DNA of 28,418 nt from a virus: positions 1 to 28,418 of IMG/VR virus record IMGVR_UViG_3300034152_000961, one strand, 5' to 3'. Shown one piece after another: positions 1 through 8,259 of this stretch. The notes beneath the pieces were generated by a model that saw nothing but the letters and a program-made list of their open reading frames with translations, did no database searches and was not told the origin of the DNA. Every line of letters starts with the position of its first letter. Position 1 is the first letter of the stretch. Both the position numbers and the translations under genes were made by a program.

Positions 1-214
1 GATTTTCGCCGGGGGGTTTTGTAAATAGCGCAACATGTGGTATTTCATAACCGTCTGTTTCTGGAAATTTTGGACCGTCTGGGTCCTCGGCATTTGTTTG
101 TGCTGTATGAAGTGTCCTATACAACACGCACGATAGTCTATCACAATATTCGTATGTTCCATATGGGCCGGGTATCAAGCCCATTTGGGTTGCTCGTTCA
201 CCAAATGTTATCAT
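1..214 (-). CDS. Partial CDS, unknown protein (3' end outside window)
   Basis: This is an open frame that enters from position 214 and runs off the left edge, giving 71 residues starting MITFGERATQMGLIPG. The ATG overlaps the TGA of the gene before it (ATGA arrangement). AGGTAGG stands about 7 bases upstream as a ribosome site. The visible part has two Cys, is Pro- and Asp-rich around residues 42-55, and shows no family motif I recognise. The frame stays open to the edge and the packing matches its neighbours, so it is probably a real gene. No function can be offered. Confidence 0.65.
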   Translation of the reverse strand, partial: MITFGERATQMGLIPGPYGTYEYCDRLSCVLYRTLHTAQTNAEDPDGPKFPETDGYEIPHVALFTKPPGEN

Positions 215-579
215 AAATAACCTACCTTGTGGTGATTCAAAAGAATTTGTTTCACAGCCTGTTTGATCTCATCCTCAAACGCTACACGAAACATTTTCAA
301 ATGCGCACCAAAGAGTTTCTTGGCTAAAAGTTTAGCCGTTATATCAATAAATTCTGCCGCAGTTAAATCATTTGTGATAGGAGTAGTAACTCTGATATGA
401 TCATATCTTGATTTTAAAATGTCTATTCGAGGTGTTGGTTTATCTATATAAGTCATCATCAAGTCTGCTCTAAAGAGAGTTTCACGAAGTGTGGGGTGTC
501 TAACAGTGAAACTAGAACCACCTATATCTGGTTCTGGTTTGTAGAATACCCTACCGATTTCGGGTTCAAAAATATTCAT
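211..579 (-). CDS. Hypothetical protein, 122 aa
   Basis: I do not recognise this protein. It begins MNIFEPEIGRVFYKPEPDIG. The first half has short beta-like stretches and the second half (about residues 70-118) looks helical with many Lys and Ala. It has no signal peptide, membrane segment or Cys cluster. The start overlaps the stop of the methyltransferase-like gene (ATGA), and GGAG lies about 5 bases before the ATG, so translation is probably coupled to that gene. Confidence 0.7.
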   Translation of the reverse strand: MNIFEPEIGRVFYKPEPDIGGSSFTVRHPTLRETLFRADLMMTYIDKPTPRIDILKSRYDHIRVTTPITNDLTAAEFIDITAKLLAKKLFGAHLKMFRVAFEDEIKQAVKQILLNHHKVGYL

Positions 580-1166
580 AGTCTCTCCAAGCAGAAATGA
601 AGATAAAGATCCCTACCATCTATATTGATATGGTCAGGTTCGCCAAGTCGAAACTTAAAACGACCTTCAAATTCACCATAATATTTTGCCCGTTCTTTGG
701 TCCATATCGAAGCGTGTGGGTCATATGGTTCGTTTAGAAGTTCTGTTGTCACAGTTATGTTATGCTTTTCGAAATCACGATCATTTACATCTTCGTCGAG
801 AATCATCTGCGCCAGTATTTTATAATCAGGCACAGCTATATTAGCAATAGATCCCTTTCTCATTACAGAGGCTAGAAGATAAAAGAAATAATTAACACGA
901 GTAAATGGTACATGTTCAAGAAATCTGAATATTCTGACACGATCAAATTTCATAATGGTTCTTTCAAGGAATGTAAAAATATCTTCGTCTATTCTATAAT
1001 GTTGACGTTTAAAAACTGCACCATTCTTAAAACCTATATAATTATGTTCTACATCTTTTGGGTTTGATGCAATATAAAAAGATTTGTCAACGCTAACGGC
1101 AAAAATTGGTACATCATTATATTCCATTTCGTCTTTGCCAGCTCCTAAATTCAAAACAGTTGTCAT
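576..1166 (-). CDS. SAM-dependent methyltransferase-like protein
   Basis: This is a 196-residue protein that looks like a class I (Rossmann) methyltransferase. An N-terminal VLNLGAGKD matches the glycine-rich SAM-binding motif I. A later segment, FRFLEHVPF, fits the post-strand-4 'EH(V/L)' motif common in small methyltransferases. The substrate is unknown: it could act on DNA, a nucleotide or a protein, and there is no DPPY/NPPY motif of the kind seen in amino-DNA methylases. The start chosen is the ATG at 1166, because GAGG lies 5 bases upstream. An in-frame GTG six bases earlier, at 1172, has no ribosome site at the right distance. The start lies just past the stop of the preceding gene. 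Confidence 0.6.
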   Translation of the reverse strand: MTTVLNLGAGKDEMEYNDVPIFAVSVDKSFYIASNPKDVEHNYIGFKNGAVFKRQHYRIDEDIFTFLERTIMKFDRVRIFRFLEHVPFTRVNYFFYLLASVMRKGSIANIAVPDYKILAQMILDEDVNDRDFEKHNITVTTELLNEPYDPHASIWTKERAKYYGEFEGRFKFRLGEPDHINIDGRDLYLHFCLERL

Positions 1167-1168
1167 TT

Positions 1169-1903
1169 TCACCTCACATATTGGAATACAACGCTTTGTG
1201 CAAATGGTAAAATATAAAAATTATAATATCTTTCTCTATCAATGTCATCCGTATCCATGATGTTTATCACACTTTTACTAATTTCCAATTCTCCATACTC
1301 TTTCAAATAAACATTGTAACGATCTTCTCTGGTTGGAACTGCAAAAAGATGTGCGTTCTCTGTTTTCATCAACCCATCTTTTATTTTTTGAAGAGCAACA
1401 AAAATAGAAGTTTTGTTAGAGAAGTTAATGTCGCAAAATTTTCCGTAAATTTCGTCCATTGCTTCATATCTTGACGAAACACCCTTTATGGATATTTTCT
1501 TCTTTGAAAAATCTTTAGCTATAAAACTTCGCTTGTTTATAGAAGAAATAAATATATCAAAATAATTCCTGAACTCTAATGGTATTTGACCAATGTTTAA
1601 CTCGGTCATTGGTTTATTTAATATTACGCCGTCATATTGACGAAGAATAATATTGTCTTTTTCAATGTGGTTTTTAGAAAGATAGAGATCGATTAATGAT
1701 TGTGTTGTTGTTCTTAGAAGTGTGGTCAGGCGTGGGTTGTTCTTCATCATCTTGCCTATGGCTATATTTCTTTCAAGTTTGTTATCTGGGTCTATACCAG
1801 AAATATCATGCCCAAGATGTTTTAAAATGTTATAATGGCAAGATGGAATGTCATAAGAGTATATATCTTTTAATACAAATTTACATTTATCATTTATTTT
1901 CAT
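1169..1903 (-). CDS. Hypothetical phage protein, 244 aa
   Basis: I do not recognise this protein. It is 244 residues, Lys/Ile/Asn-rich and soluble, and starts MKINDKCKFVLKDIYSYDI. A segment around residues 42-95, with ERNIAIGKMM, NPRLT and RQYDGVIL, looks conserved in style and may mark the family core, but I cannot name it. It has no membrane segment or zinc motif. The gene follows a strong hairpin (1910-1933), and I see no clear purine-rich ribosome site before its ATG, unlike most neighbours. It may therefore be translated weakly or by another mechanism. Confidence 0.7.
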   Translation of the reverse strand: MKINDKCKFVLKDIYSYDIPSCHYNILKHLGHDISGIDPDNKLERNIAIGKMMKNNPRLTTLLRTTTQSLIDLYLSKNHIEKDNIILRQYDGVILNKPMTELNIGQIPLEFRNYFDIFISSINKRSFIAKDFSKKKISIKGVSSRYEAMDEIYGKFCDINFSNKTSIFVALQKIKDGLMKTENAHLFAVPTREDRYNVYLKEYGELEISKSVINIMDTDDIDRERYYNFYILPFAQSVVFQYVR

Positions 1904-1909
1904 AGTAAA

Positions 1910-1933
1910 GCGGGTGGCTTGTAAGCCACCCGC
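1910..1933 (-). terminator. Strong hairpin, terminator-like
   Basis: A perfect inverted repeat: GCGGGTGGCTT and its complement AAGCCACCCGC are separated by two bases, giving about 9 pairs around a 6-base loop in practice. On the minus strand it follows the stop of the 265-residue gene by a few bases and is followed by TTTACT, a weak U-run. It may act as a leaky terminator or as a 3' stabiliser of the upstream message. Confidence 0.6.
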
Positions 1934-1940
1934 CCTCCGA

Positions 1941-2738
1941 TTATGCTAAAGTTTCTAAAAGAACGTTATCAATCTGGAAGAGATGGTTGATATCAAACAT
2001 GTCTGCTTGTCTTTCAAGCAACCATTTTACTGCATCTCTATTTGTTGTGAAATCATCCACAGCTTTTGAGCTTTGTTTGTATCGGAGTTGAAGTGCTTCT
2101 TTATCTAATGGCGAGTCCATTTTTTCTGCAAACCCAACACCGTCATTCAATGGAATGTTAACTTCCGTATCTTTTCGTCTCACTCTTCCGATATTATAAG
2201 GAATAAGACCGACACCGGCTAAATTGTAACAAGCCACAAGAATCAGACCAGTTCTGACACCATATGCTTTTACAACAACATCGTTACCTAGGTGGTAATA
2301 GAGTACAAACCCGCTATTGTGGGCTTTCATATCATAGCCGGGGAGATCAAGAACTGGGTGAACGTTGGCGTCATCGTATTTTCTCAGTTCACGATATATT
2401 TCTCCGGTTTCTTCATCTTTTTCGCCACTCAGATCGGGAACTGTTACAACCAAGTATCTTTCTGTCTTGACCCCGGTTGTGGCGATTCTTATGGGCTTGA
2501 GGTCTGGAAATTTTTCTTTGTTTTCATTGAACCAATCATATAAATTTGTAACTGATGCTTTAACAACATTTGTGGGTGCTTCTTCCACCACACTTTCTTC
2601 AGATTGGCTCTGTTCTACCTGTTCTTCTTCTGAGGCCTGTGCTTCGTCAGTCTCTTCTGGTAGATCAAGTTCTGAGTCTTGAAATGAAACCTGTGGCTCT
2701 TCAGCCTGTTTAATCATTTCAGATAGGTTGTCATTCAT
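1941..2738 (-). CDS. Hypothetical protein with acidic N-terminal tail, 265 aa
   Basis: I do not recognise this protein. Residues 1 to about 58 are low-complexity and very acidic (runs of Glu, Ser and Gln), probably a disordered tail. The rest (about 62-265) looks like a folded alpha/beta domain with a Gly- and hydrophobic-rich core near GLILVACYNLAGVGLIPYN. The ATG at 2738 is preferred because GGAGGT lies 6 bases upstream; the ATG at 2744 would touch that site. Base composition is a little more G+C-rich than nearby genes and a strong hairpin follows, so the protein may be abundant. An acidic tail on a phage DNA-metabolism protein can serve as a partner-docking segment, but that is only inference. 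Confidence 0.75.
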   Translation of the reverse strand: MNDNLSEMIKQAEEPQVSFQDSELDLPEETDEAQASEEEQVEQSQSEESVVEEAPTNVVKASVTNLYDWFNENKEKFPDLKPIRIATTGVKTERYLVVTVPDLSGEKDEETGEIYRELRKYDDANVHPVLDLPGYDMKAHNSGFVLYYHLGNDVVVKAYGVRTGLILVACYNLAGVGLIPYNIGRVRRKDTEVNIPLNDGVGFAEKMDSPLDKEALQLRYKQSSKAVDDFTTNRDAVKWLLERQADMFDINHLFQIDNVLLETLA

Positions 2739-3099
2739 GTTCATACCTCCACTTTTCTAAATCTTTTTCTGCACTTTCACGCCATTTTTCAACATCAATA
2801 TTGGCGTATGTTTCCAGCGCTGCACCGGCAAGCGCCATTATTTTTATAACATTGGCATAAGCCTCACTTGGTGTATTTAACCCAGTGTCTAGTTCCATTG
2901 AGTAGTTTAACCACTCAGGTCTATCATTTGGGCCAGCCCAAGGACCTGTATACGATTTAATGGCTCGATCAATATAATCTTTTAGAAACAAGAGAAAACT
3001 TGGAAAACTGAGGGCTTTGATGTGTTTATATTCACCAAAAGCTTTCCTTTCATATTCTCTCTCTTTAATGTACAACTTTATCACTTCTTCTGGCGTCAT
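2731..3099 (-). CDS. Small helical protein, possibly nucleotide pyrophosphohydrolase-like
   Basis: A 122-residue, mostly helical protein starting MTPEEVIKLYIKEREYERK. The pattern of an N-terminal ER.YER helix, a central FLKDYIDRA helix and a C-terminal VIKIMALAGAALETY helix recalls small phage proteins near the all-alpha MazG-like group, but no complete metal-binding motif is visible, so the function is open. The start at 3099 was chosen because GGAGGT lies 5 bases upstream; longer in-frame starts would run into the TIM-barrel gene and lack a ribosome site. The ATG sits immediately after that gene's TAA. Confidence 0.65.
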   Translation of the reverse strand: MTPEEVIKLYIKEREYERKAFGEYKHIKALSFPSFLLFLKDYIDRAIKSYTGPWAGPNDRPEWLNYSMELDTGLNTPSEAYANVIKIMALAGAALETYANIDVEKWRESAEKDLEKWRYEHE

Positions 3100-3100
3100 A

Positions 3101-3790
3101 TTATACCTCCAAAATTCTCTTGATGTATTGAGCATTTTTAAATATTTTTGAAGAGTATTCTGGCATATACTCAAGCACAATGATTCCTTCCCAATTATAT
3201 AAAAATTTCAAATTTCTCACAAAAGGTACAAGGTTAAGTTCGCCTTCTTGTGAATTGAATGGAAGGTGTTGGCTTCTTTTATTTCTGTTTGATAAATGAA
3301 TAATTTTGGTATATTTTAAAATGAAAGGTAGTATTCTAAAATCAAACCAGACATCATCAGCATGACTCGTATCTAGAGTCATCCACAATTTATCTCGATC
3401 AAGATTTTCAATTATATCAAGTGGTGTTCGAAATATCTTTTTGCGTTTCCATTGAAAATTTTCAATACATAGATGAAATTGTGGTTTCAAATCACTTAGA
3501 AATTCTCGAATGCCAAAGTTTGGGTGAATAACATAATGATCACAACCAGTTTCAGTTTTAATAAACTGAATCATATTTAATATGTCTTTTTTGGTTTGTT
3601 TTAAAACATCAAGCGGTAGATGGGCAACTTCAACTTCAATACTGTGTTCTTTTATTTTATTGATGATAATATCATTATATTCTTTAAAATATTTATATTG
3701 CCACAAACCAAGCTGGATAGGCATATTGATATTAATAATATCGTTTTCAACGAAGTATTTACAGTTAATTGATTGCGCAACTTTAATCAT
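3101..3790 (-). CDS. Xylose-isomerase-like TIM-barrel protein
   Basis: A 229-residue protein with the hallmarks of the xylose isomerase-like TIM-barrel superfamily, which includes sugar-phosphate isomerases/epimerases and endonuclease IV. CIENFQ near residue 123 supplies the strand-end Glu. TLDTSHADD near residue 150 carries the Asp/His metal ligands. IHLSN near residue 182, a following QHLPF...GEL segment, and a C-terminal VLEYMP Glu complete the pattern. The protein is short for the family (usually 250-280). The start ATG overlaps the folE2 stop, so the two are probably made together. The substrate is unknown: a pterin or sugar-phosphate role is suggested only by the neighbour, and an AP-endonuclease-like role is also possible. 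Confidence 0.75.
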   Translation of the reverse strand: MIKVAQSINCKYFVENDIININMPIQLGLWQYKYFKEYNDIIINKIKEHSIEVEVAHLPLDVLKQTKKDILNMIQFIKTETGCDHYVIHPNFGIREFLSDLKPQFHLCIENFQWKRKKIFRTPLDIIENLDRDKLWMTLDTSHADDVWFDFRILPFILKYTKIIHLSNRNKRSQHLPFNSQEGELNLVPFVRNLKFLYNWEGIIVLEYMPEYSSKIFKNAQYIKRILEV

Positions 3791-4674
3791 ATAAACCTTC
3801 TTCCATCAAAGCCATTATCTATACCTTTCCAATTTATTGCAATTGCGTTTGATGTATGTATAGACTCTTCATGCGTACACTTTACGATCCAGTCCTTTAC
3901 CGGCATATCACTTAAATTTTTTGAAATGATTCGAATAGCATCTTCAACAAACAGAGGGTTTTCTGCTGCAACACGCGCTATTTCCTGTTCATCATTTCTT
4001 TTAATTATCGGGTAAGGTAGCGTTTTGATACCATTTTCCACTGCGTCAATAATATCTTCTAACCAAACATAGTTTTTTAAGTCACTCTCAACGAGAATGT
4101 CTGCAAATGCTCTTTGGTTGTGCGGAAACCCGATTGCCCCTTTTTCATATAAGTGCATACACAGTTCAGCGGAACATGGACAATATGCTGCATATTGAAC
4201 ACGAACGCCTTGAAAAAATCGATAATTATCTAAAGGCTCGTAACTATCATTATCAACAAGATTGCTTTGGTACTGACCTTCAAATCTACACGGATAATAA
4301 ATTGGAAAGGAATTGCTTGATAATGGTGATTTCTTGTTTCGCGGCAACTTAAATTCAAATTTCATAAAAGAATTATCGGAACCAACTTTTTCTTGTAACT
4401 CTTTTAGTATTTCTTGAATAACCCACCTCTTGAGTGGTTTATCCAAATGCGTACCCAAGGTCCTTAAAAATCTAGACATTGAAATACCTTTCAGATGTTC
4501 TGGTACGTTAGTTCTCATTGAAACCAACCCATAAAGATTCATTGGTTCACCGGTCAATTCTTTAAATGTTGGTCTTCGTTCCAAACGGAAAGGTACTTCA
4601 ACGCCCTCGACGCCGACTTGTTTAATTGGTATTTTAAGAGTCGGTTCTGTTTTTTGAATATCTGGCAGATTCAT
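3787..4674 (-). CDS. folE2: GTP cyclohydrolase FolE2 (type IB)
   Basis: Converts GTP to 7,8-dihydroneopterin triphosphate, the first step of folate and of 7-deazaguanine (preQ0/queuosine) synthesis. The 295-residue length is normal. Family landmarks appear in order: N-terminal LPDIQ...VGVEGVEVPF; TNVPEHLKGISMSRF (55-69); YCPCSAELC (164-172) with the metal/active-site Cys; PHNQR (184-188); WLEDIID (204-210) with Glu206; FVED (242-245); and EESIHTSNA (269-277) with the conserved Glu and His. The start is supported by this family-typical N-terminus and by GAGG about 9 bases upstream, although it overlaps the previous gene by 41 bases. QueD, the next enzyme of the 7-deazaguanine route, lies about 20 kb away at 24862-25290, so a phage base-modification or host tRNA role is likely. 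Confidence 0.95.
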   Translation of the reverse strand: MNLPDIQKTEPTLKIPIKQVGVEGVEVPFRLERRPTFKELTGEPMNLYGLVSMRTNVPEHLKGISMSRFLRTLGTHLDKPLKRWVIQEILKELQEKVGSDNSFMKFEFKLPRNKKSPLSSNSFPIYYPCRFEGQYQSNLVDNDSYEPLDNYRFFQGVRVQYAAYCPCSAELCMHLYEKGAIGFPHNQRAFADILVESDLKNYVWLEDIIDAVENGIKTLPYPIIKRNDEQEIARVAAENPLFVEDAIRIISKNLSDMPVKDWIVKCTHEESIHTSNAIAINWKGIDNGFDGRRFI

Positions 4675-5080
4675 TTTGTAGAACCTCTTTCATAAATTTT
4701 ATTTCTAGAGCATTCTTCCATACTTTTATAAAAGGTTCGGTTTTATCTTCCCAATCATGTTCACGATCATTTGAGCAGTGGAATTCAACGTGCGATGTAT
4801 GTAACTCATTATCTTGTCTCTCTATTGCATTAGAATCATGATTAAATGAATAGGAAGTGCTGGGGGTTACCCAATCAAAGATTATTTCAGAACCACATTC
4901 TTTACAGTTTACTTTGAATGAGCATATTTTATCGGCTTGGGCTTTGACAATTGCCCTAGATAACATAGATGTGCTTTCTTCAAGGCTATGAATTTTTTTC
5001 GGAGCTTTTGCCCAAGCATCTATCATAATTTCATTTACTTCTTTTTCACTTAAGAACAGAATTTTCAACAGATTGTCCAT
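4634..5080 (-). CDS. Hypothetical protein with Cys cluster, 148 aa
   Basis: I do not recognise this protein. An N-terminal helical part (about 1-50) is followed by a Cys-rich region with CSFKVNCKECG (Cys at about 53, 59 and 62) and a later HCSND segment near residue 100. Together these could bind one zinc in a ribbon-like fold. A C-terminal helix ends KNRTDS. The last 41 bases overlap folE2 in another frame. The closest ribosome site, AGGAG, is about 12 bases from the ATG, which is rather far. Confidence 0.65.
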   Translation of the reverse strand: MDNLLKILFLSEKEVNEIMIDAWAKAPKKIHSLEESTSMLSRAIVKAQADKICSFKVNCKECGSEIIFDWVTPSTSYSFNHDSNAIERQDNELHTSHVEFHCSNDREHDWEDKTEPFIKVWKNALEIKFMKEVLQNESARYSKNRTDS

Positions 5081-5137
5081 GTCGTTTTATTTCTCCTATA
5101 ACTAATTCTTTTGGGTCAAACATGAATTTGTCTTTCA

Positions 5138-5266
5138 CTATTTTATTTCAACACGTTCTTTTTTCATTGAAACATATTGATAGAACTTACCATCTAGTTC
5201 AACATACGGTGTGTAAGCTGATGTAGTCGAACTTGTTCCGTGTATGTTGTACCAAGAATTTATCAT
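5138..5266 (-). CDS. Small ORF, 42 aa, translationally coupled to rpoB
   Basis: A 42-residue frame starting MINSWYNIHGTSSTTSAY and ending MKKERVEIK. Its ATG overlaps the TGA of the RNA polymerase beta gene (ATGA), the same coupling used by most genes here, and its TAG lies at 5138-5140. The peptide is polar with a Tyr-rich centre (YTPYVELDGKFYQYVS) that could form a small beta-sheet. There is no known family. The overlap and the lack of any other gene in 5138-5262 support it. Confidence 0.55.
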   Translation of the reverse strand: MINSWYNIHGTSSTTSAYTPYVELDGKFYQYVSMKKERVEIK

Positions 5267-8259
5267 TTGTAATCAACCCCCAAAACAGTTAGATAAGACT
5301 TAAGGAGTTTAACTGATTCCGGTGTAGTATCTAGATCGATTTTGTCGCCGGGTTCAATCAGATCACGAATATATTTATTTTTTAAATCTATACAATCAGA
5401 CTTGGTTGTTAGAAATTCAAAAAGGTTACACGGGGCATCGTGACCAATCAAACAAGCAGTTTCCATTTCACCGCACCTCTGCCCCCCCTTGTTCTTCCTA
5501 CCACCAAGCGGTTGAAGTGTTCTTCTAGCATAAGCTCCAATTCCACGAGCAGCCAACTTTTCTTCAGCTATGTGAACCATTCTAAAGAAATAAATATGCC
5601 CAACAGATATTTCGTTAAGTAAATATTTTCCGGATATCGGGTCAAATATTTTTTGTTTTGGCTTGGTTTTGGTGTATGATAGAGCCTTTTCAAGATTATC
5701 AAGTGAAATAGATTCAAATGGCGGTTGTATTAAAGTTATTGATTTTACAAAATTTTCGTCAATTGTATCAGGCAACTGTTGTGCAATCTGTTTGTAATAC
5801 CAACCATTTTTTGTATTATCAATTATATCAATGTAATCCAGAAAATATTTCTTGATTTCTGAATTTGAAATATCTTTTTTTAACATTTCGAGCATGGTTC
5901 TTTTTAGGTCGTAGAGAGACGATGTTAACTCAAGCTCATACAGTTGGCCTATATTCATTCTGGAAATGATTCCCATTGGGTTAATACATATATCAGCATG
6001 GCGTCCGTCTTCAAGTTGAGGCATTTTCTCATGTTCTACAATTGTAGATATAACACCTTTATTTCCATGCCGGTTGGCGATTTTATCACCAACCTGAATG
6101 GGTCTTAAATGAACACCAATCATTTCAACTCTTATTCCGTTTATTTCTTCTCTCTTAAATTTGTAGCGACCTTCAAAGTTGAATTTATCTAAAGCATGTT
6201 CTTTTATAAAAATATTCGCCTCTTTTTTATCGAGTCTTGATCTAATGATTTTTATAACGTCATTGTTTTTTTCTTTTTGTTTAGCTATAGTTTTTTCAAC
6301 CCACTCTTTATACTGCGGTATGTCTCTATTCCATTCATTAGCATATATATTCACGTCTGATACCATAAATTCTTTCTTTGCCAACAATTTTATATCATCC
6401 GAGAATACGGAATATATGTCATCCAAATTTAAAGATTTCATTATTGCGTATGGGTTTCCTTTTTTAACTATATCAAATTTCTTAGGAAGTGGGTCATATT
6501 CCCCATCTTTCAATGACAAAAGAACTTTATTTGGTGGAATATCAAAAGATAAGTCTTTGAAATGAACAGATGTTAAGACACCTTCTTCAACCAATCTTTT
6601 AGAAATAACAATTCCGTCTTCGTAATTGTCGCCGTAATAAGACATTACGGCGGTTAACAAATTTCTACCTATTTTAATCGATCCGTTTTTACAGAAATTA
6701 CTTTCTGCTAAAACGTCACCTTTCTTAAATTTGTCACCTTCTTTTACATAAAGATTCATGAAGTCCATATGTTCAACATAAATCATTCTCTGTGAAACAT
6801 CAAACATGTCTATTTGTCCATTATCGTATTGAACAATTAGATGTCTACCATCGGAGTATATAACCTCTCCATCTCTTTTCGCAACTTTCACAAATTGCGT
6901 TTGATCTGTATAAAGATATTCACACCCCGATCTAATCATTGGTGTTTCAAAATTTCTCAACATAATTGCTTGGCGCATTTGAGAAGAGGCCATCTGAAGT
7001 CTGGTCTGGTCATCATGTTCGCAAAAAGGCACCATAGAAACGGGTATAGAAATTGGTTGTTGGTCGCATATCAGATTTGTAAATTTTAAGTTTTCATCGA
7101 ACTCAACGTTGGGTATCAAGTTTTGTAAGACGCCGCAATTATCTCTATCAGGTGTGTCAACGGGGCAAACTCGACCAAACATAGAGGGGCATATATCTCT
7201 CAAATGCCTTGGTATGTTCTCTCTCGCAAAACCGCCGGGACCGAGCAAACTTATTCTGGAAAGTTTAGTTAATTCTTCAATTGGGTTTATAGAAAAATCA
7301 AACTGAACAATATCAGAAACATTTGATTCAGATATTATCTGTGATGAATTAACGTTAAACTTAGGTTGACGAGCCGTTCTATTTGCGAAACACAAGTCGA
7401 AAATAGCTTTGGCGACTTTGGCCAGAATCATGTATTCAAAACATCTTATTCTTTTGTTTGTAAATAATGTGTCATCAACATACTGTGTTTCTAAAATGTT
7501 CAATACTTCATCAAGTATTGTTTCACTTTCTATGAATCTGGCAGTCATTACATCCACTTTTGGTATTATATCTAATGCATATATTATGTCTTCGCCTTTC
7601 GATCTTGCATTATATTTCGAATATAATCGACCAACTTCTAGAATAAAGTCGTCTTGTGTATAACCCTTTGATTCTTCATAATAAAGAATCAGGTCATTAA
7701 CAAGATATTCTAATATTGTTTCTGGTTTTTCAATCGGTTTGGCTGTCTTTAAATCAAATCTTTTAACAACCTCATTAATTCCAAAATACGCAAATAACAT
7801 TAATGATAGAGGCACTTTTCTACCCATAAATGTCATTTTTGCGTATGGTGCCTCTTTATCTTTGAAAACCATAACAGTCGCAACATTGGTTCTTAATTTG
7901 ATAGATTCGCCTCTCGTTACAATAGGCACATCAAATAACTGAAATAGAGGTATCTTTTTTCTACCATTGATAAAAACGTAATTATCTTCAATTAGTTTTG
8001 GTATAAACAGATTTAGATCGATCTCGGCGCTTGCCTTTTTTAATCTTATCGTCAGATTTTGTTTGATGGTTTTAGACAATTCACCGGATGAGAAACGAGG
8101 GTCTTTTATAGAAAGTTCTTCAATACTAAACCCAAGCTCCTCTACCGGTTTAAGAATTTCCGCTATCGTATTTAACAATTTAGAATAGTCTTGCTTCCTT
8201 ATAGTAAAGATGTTATTGTCAACATCTTGAATTTTGAATACTGGGTTGATTGGCCTCAC
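5263..8259 (-). CDS. rpoB: DNA-directed RNA polymerase beta subunit (phage, unsplit)
   Basis: Phage-encoded beta subunit of a multisubunit RNA polymerase, 998 residues against about 1340 in E. coli, so several lineage inserts are missing. Conserved blocks run in the normal order. GPGGFARENIPRHLRDICPS and GRVCPVDTPD form the fork region. GRNLLTAVMSYYGDNYEDG and VISKRLV follow. GDKIANRHGNKGVIS carries the catalytic-centre Lys/His/Arg region. GGRKNKGGQRCGEMETACL and a C-terminal PESVKLLKSYLTVLG complete it. The frame is continuous, unlike phiKZ-type phages where beta is split into two genes. The start is GTG at 8259, overlapping the beta' stop (GTGA), with AGGAG about 10 bases upstream. The gene lies after rpoC, the reverse of the bacterial order. 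No alpha, omega or sigma subunit is recognisable nearby. Confidence 0.95.
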   Translation of the reverse strand: MRPINPVFKIQDVDNNIFTIRKQDYSKLLNTIAEILKPVEELGFSIEELSIKDPRFSSGELSKTIKQNLTIRLKKASAEIDLNLFIPKLIEDNYVFINGRKKIPLFQLFDVPIVTRGESIKLRTNVATVMVFKDKEAPYAKMTFMGRKVPLSLMLFAYFGINEVVKRFDLKTAKPIEKPETILEYLVNDLILYYEESKGYTQDDFILEVGRLYSKYNARSKGEDIIYALDIIPKVDVMTARFIESETILDEVLNILETQYVDDTLFTNKRIRCFEYMILAKVAKAIFDLCFANRTARQPKFNVNSSQIISESNVSDIVQFDFSINPIEELTKLSRISLLGPGGFARENIPRHLRDICPSMFGRVCPVDTPDRDNCGVLQNLIPNVEFDENLKFTNLICDQQPISIPVSMVPFCEHDDQTRLQMASSQMRQAIMLRNFETPMIRSGCEYLYTDQTQFVKVAKRDGEVIYSDGRHLIVQYDNGQIDMFDVSQRMIYVEHMDFMNLYVKEGDKFKKGDVLAESNFCKNGSIKIGRNLLTAVMSYYGDNYEDGIVISKRLVEEGVLTSVHFKDLSFDIPPNKVLLSLKDGEYDPLPKKFDIVKKGNPYAIMKSLNLDDIYSVFSDDIKLLAKKEFMVSDVNIYANEWNRDIPQYKEWVEKTIAKQKEKNNDVIKIIRSRLDKKEANIFIKEHALDKFNFEGRYKFKREEINGIRVEMIGVHLRPIQVGDKIANRHGNKGVISTIVEHEKMPQLEDGRHADICINPMGIISRMNIGQLYELELTSSLYDLKRTMLEMLKKDISNSEIKKYFLDYIDIIDNTKNGWYYKQIAQQLPDTIDENFVKSITLIQPPFESISLDNLEKALSYTKTKPKQKIFDPISGKYLLNEISVGHIYFFRMVHIAEEKLAARGIGAYARRTLQPLGGRKNKGGQRCGEMETACLIGHDAPCNLFEFLTTKSDCIDLKNKYIRDLIEPGDKIDLDTTPESVKLLKSYLTVLGVDYK

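Noticed and set aside
3680-3700. TATAAATA on the minus strand, like a T4 late promoter
   Set aside because: Lies within the TIM-barrel coding sequence in AT-rich DNA, so it is expected by chance; no other promoter evidence.
5089-5137. 25-30 residue minus-strand frame (MFDPKELVIGEIKRHG) before the Cys-rich gene
   Set aside because: Very short, no ribosome site and it would overlap the next gene; not enough support to list.
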